From Nitratiruptor sp. (GTDB lineage: Bacteria; Campylobacterota; Campylobacteria; Campylobacterales; Nitratiruptoraceae), in contig WGAX01000037.1 in the NCBI GenBank assembly GCA_015494595.1, positions 1 through 22,054 of the forward strand: DNA of 22,054 nucleotides, in the 5' to 3' direction. Shown piece after piece: positions 20,280 to 22,054 of the stretch; positions within the stretch are counted from its first letter, which is position 1; each line of letters begins with the position of its first letter. The position numbers and the translations under genes were made by a program. The notes beneath the pieces were generated by a model. The model was not told the origin of the DNA. It made no database searches and saw only the letters and a program-made list of their open reading frames with translations.

Positions 20280-22054
20280 TTTGATGGAGTTACAAAAGAT
20301 AAAAATTCCTATTATTCAAAGGGATTATGTGCAGGGAAGAGATGATGATAGAGCTAAAGAGGTTCTGGAGAATTTTTTGGAGACAATTTTTACTTCACTT
20401 GCACAAAAGGATTCTTTACATTTAGATTTTATTTATGGATATTACGAAAATGGGTGGTTTATTCCAATTGATGGACAGCAGCGCTTAACACTGCTTTTTT
20501 TATTATATTGGTATTTTGCAAAAAAAGAGCAACAGCCATTGTCAATAGAACTTAGTTACGAAACAAGAGCAGCAGCAAGAGAGTTTTGTAAAAAACTTAT
20601 AGATTTTGATATAGATTTTTCTCAAAAGAGTATAAGCGAACAGATAAAAAATAGCAAAAAATTTCTTCCCTTTTGGACAAACGATCCTACTATCTCTTCT
20701 ATGTTGCGTGTATTGGATGAGATACACCAAAAAGATAAAAAAAATATCGCTTTTAAAGATTTAACTAAAATTACTTTTGAAATTTTTGATATGCCAGATT
20801 TTGACTCTCTTCAGGCAGAGGAGTTATATAGAAAAATGAATGCAAGAGGAAAAGTATTAAGCAGTTTCGAAAATTTTAAAGCAATTATTCAAAAGATTAT
20901 TTTTCATAAATATCCTGAGCAATATAAAGAGATTGCTCAAAAGTTTGAAGGTAAATGGATTGATAGTTTTTGGCAATCACATAATGATTGTAAAGTTGTT
21001 GATGAGCTTTTTATGCAGTTTATTTATTTTATAACGGAAATGAGAACTTATACACTAAAACACAAAGGAAATGTCAAAAGTCCTCTTTTTTTAGAACAGT
21101 TTTATAGTAATAAAGAAAATCTTCAGTTTTTACAGGATCGATTAGATCGTGTAGTACACTTCAAAGAAAAAGCTCAATGGATTGAGAAAAATTTATCTTT
21201 TTTTGAGCCTAAGAAACAAGAAACGCTTTTTGATGAAATAATACAAAACTATGAAGATATGAGTATTGCAAATAAGCTTCTAGCATATCTACTTTTAGAA
21301 GTAGTTATAAAGAATTGGAATAATGAAGCTATTTTGCAATTGATGAGAATAGCTAGAAACTATGTTCATAGAATTCGTGCATTGAGAAATGGTCGTGTTG
21401 ATTATGAGATTAATATGGCATATAAAGATATGAAAAAGTATATTGACGCTTTCTCTCCTTTTTTGCAAGATAACTCTAATCCCCTTTTTCCAACTATTTT
21501 AAAGCCTTATGAGATCCTTTATGAGTATAGGTGGAGTGATAAAAGTATGCAACAAGAGCAAGAAAAAGCAAAACTTATCCAAGATTATAATTTGCAAAAT
21601 GAGATTTGGTCTCTTGAAGATCATCCTTATTTGCAAGGAGATTTCTCTCTTTTATTAGCGTGTAATTTTATTGAAGATAGAAGTGAGCGTATCCGATGGA
21701 TATATCACCATTTTGATGAGCTGTTTGTAACAGATCATCTGCTTTGCAGATCACTTTTAGCAGTTGGCGATTATGCTTTGTGGATAGGAGCAGCTTGGAA
21801 AGGAGCAAAATACTTCTTTGGAGAAAAAGCAAAGTGGGAGATTCTTTTCACTCTTAATGAAAGAAACAAAGAACATATAACTATCTACAATCAATTTTTC
21901 TCTATGTTAGCCGATCAATATCCAGACATTACTACACAACAAGCAATGCAAAGTATCATAAACCAAAAATTAGAGGAGTATAAACAAAAAAAGAAAGACT
22001 GGATCTATTACTTTCTTAAGTATCCTATCATTTTGACGCCTTTTAAAAAATATA
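20272..22054 (+). CDS. Second DUF262 protein without DUF1524, runs off the right edge
   Basis: Open from ATG 20272 to the window end, 594 codons with no stop, so it is incomplete. AGGAG (20261-20265) precedes it inside the preceding gene's end. The N-terminus carries a divergent DUF262: IPIIQRDYVQGRDDDRA (about residues 12-28), then FIPIDGQQRLTLLFLLYWY (63-81), and ELYRKMNARGKVLSSFENFKAI. In place of an HNH domain, a WSLEDHPYLQG segment (446-456, with Asp450 and His451) opens a C-terminal part with LLAVGDYALWIGAAW and WEILFTL. I know this as a recurring stand-alone DUF262 layout, with no nuclease motif visible. Paired and overlapping with the DUF262-DUF1524 gene, it probably works with it. 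Very AT-rich. Confidence 0.85.
   Translation, partial: MANLMELQKIKIPIIQRDYVQGRDDDRAKEVLENFLETIFTSLAQKDSLHLDFIYGYYENGWFIPIDGQQRLTLLFLLYWYFAKKEQQPLSIELSYETRAAAREFCKKLIDFDIDFSQKSISEQIKNSKKFLPFWTNDPTISSMLRVLDEIHQKDKKNIAFKDLTKITFEIFDMPDFDSLQAEELYRKMNARGKVLSSFENFKAIIQKIIFHKYPEQYKEIAQKFEGKWIDSFWQSHNDCKVVDELFMQFIYFITEMRTYTLKHKGNVKSPLFLEQFYSNKENLQFLQDRLDRVVHFKEKAQWIEKNLSFFEPKKQETLFDEIIQNYEDMSIANKLLAYLLLEVVIKNWNNEAILQLMRIARNYVHRIRALRNGRVDYEINMAYKDMKKYIDAFSPFLQDNSNPLFPTILKPYEILYEYRWSDKSMQQEQEKAKLIQDYNLQNEIWSLEDHPYLQGDFSLLLACNFIEDRSERIRWIYHHFDELFVTDHLLCRSLLAVGDYALWIGAAWKGAKYFFGEKAKWEILFTLNERNKEHITIYNQFFSMLADQYPDITTQQAMQSIINQKLEEYKQKKKDWIYYFLKYPIILTPFKKY

Noticed and set aside
1..22054. CRISPR arrays, tRNAs, rRNAs, insertion sequences, attachment sites
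   Set aside because: No regularly spaced direct repeats, cloverleaf-like sequences, transposase motifs or paired terminal repeats were found on reading both strands by eye.

Overview
This 22 kb window looks like an ordinary chromosomal stretch of a member of the Campylobacterota (Epsilonproteobacteria), possibly a free-living vent-type relative such as Nitratiruptor or Sulfurimonas. That placement is inferred from the AT-rich, tightly packed genes, the promoters with a strong TATAAT and no clear -35 box, the protein flavour, and a short two-gene TamA/TamB system. No species marker such as rRNA is present. I see no tRNA, rRNA, CRISPR array, insertion sequence or phage gene, and no gene-free stretch longer than about 160 bases.

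Layout. Bases 1-846 (minus) hold an unrecognised protein cut by the left edge. Divergent from it is an MtfA-type zinc peptidase (882-1709). A coupled cluster follows: hemJ, a patatin-like lipase and a two-helix membrane protein (1806-3462). A YhbP/UPF0306 flavin-type protein (3434-3850, minus) shares one tiny promoter with the tamA-tamB-gph-FAD oxidoreductase run (3868-10225). On the minus strand come a DUF2726 membrane-anchored protein, a membrane protein whose cytoplasmic part looks like a type 1 periplasmic-binding fold, and amt-glnK for ammonium uptake and nitrogen sensing. Divergent from amt is a shrunken NtrC-like regulator (14350-15060), which converges on a PAS-like protein (15050-15712). 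That protein ends a minus-strand operon: dtd, a secreted TIM-barrel glycosidase-like protein, pgeF, and a methyltransferase-like fragment.

The right end (18594-22054) differs in character. It is a two-gene DUF262 cassette: a GmrSD-type DUF262+DUF1524 protein, then an overlapping second DUF262 protein that lacks the HNH part. Its base composition is clearly more AT-rich in sampled stretches. This is the best candidate for an accessory, probably anti-phage, system, and it runs off the window.

Two regulatory themes recur. First, three divergent gene pairs each appear to share one near-palindromic -10 box read in both directions (867-876, 3856-3862, 18555-18561). Second, several genes have a TATAAT-type box 5-7 bases before the start codon and no Shine-Dalgarno, as expected for leaderless mRNAs (3868 plus, 3850 minus, 10732 minus, 15712 minus, perhaps 882 plus). 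All three convergent gene pairs overlap in their coding ends, so the region is extremely compact.
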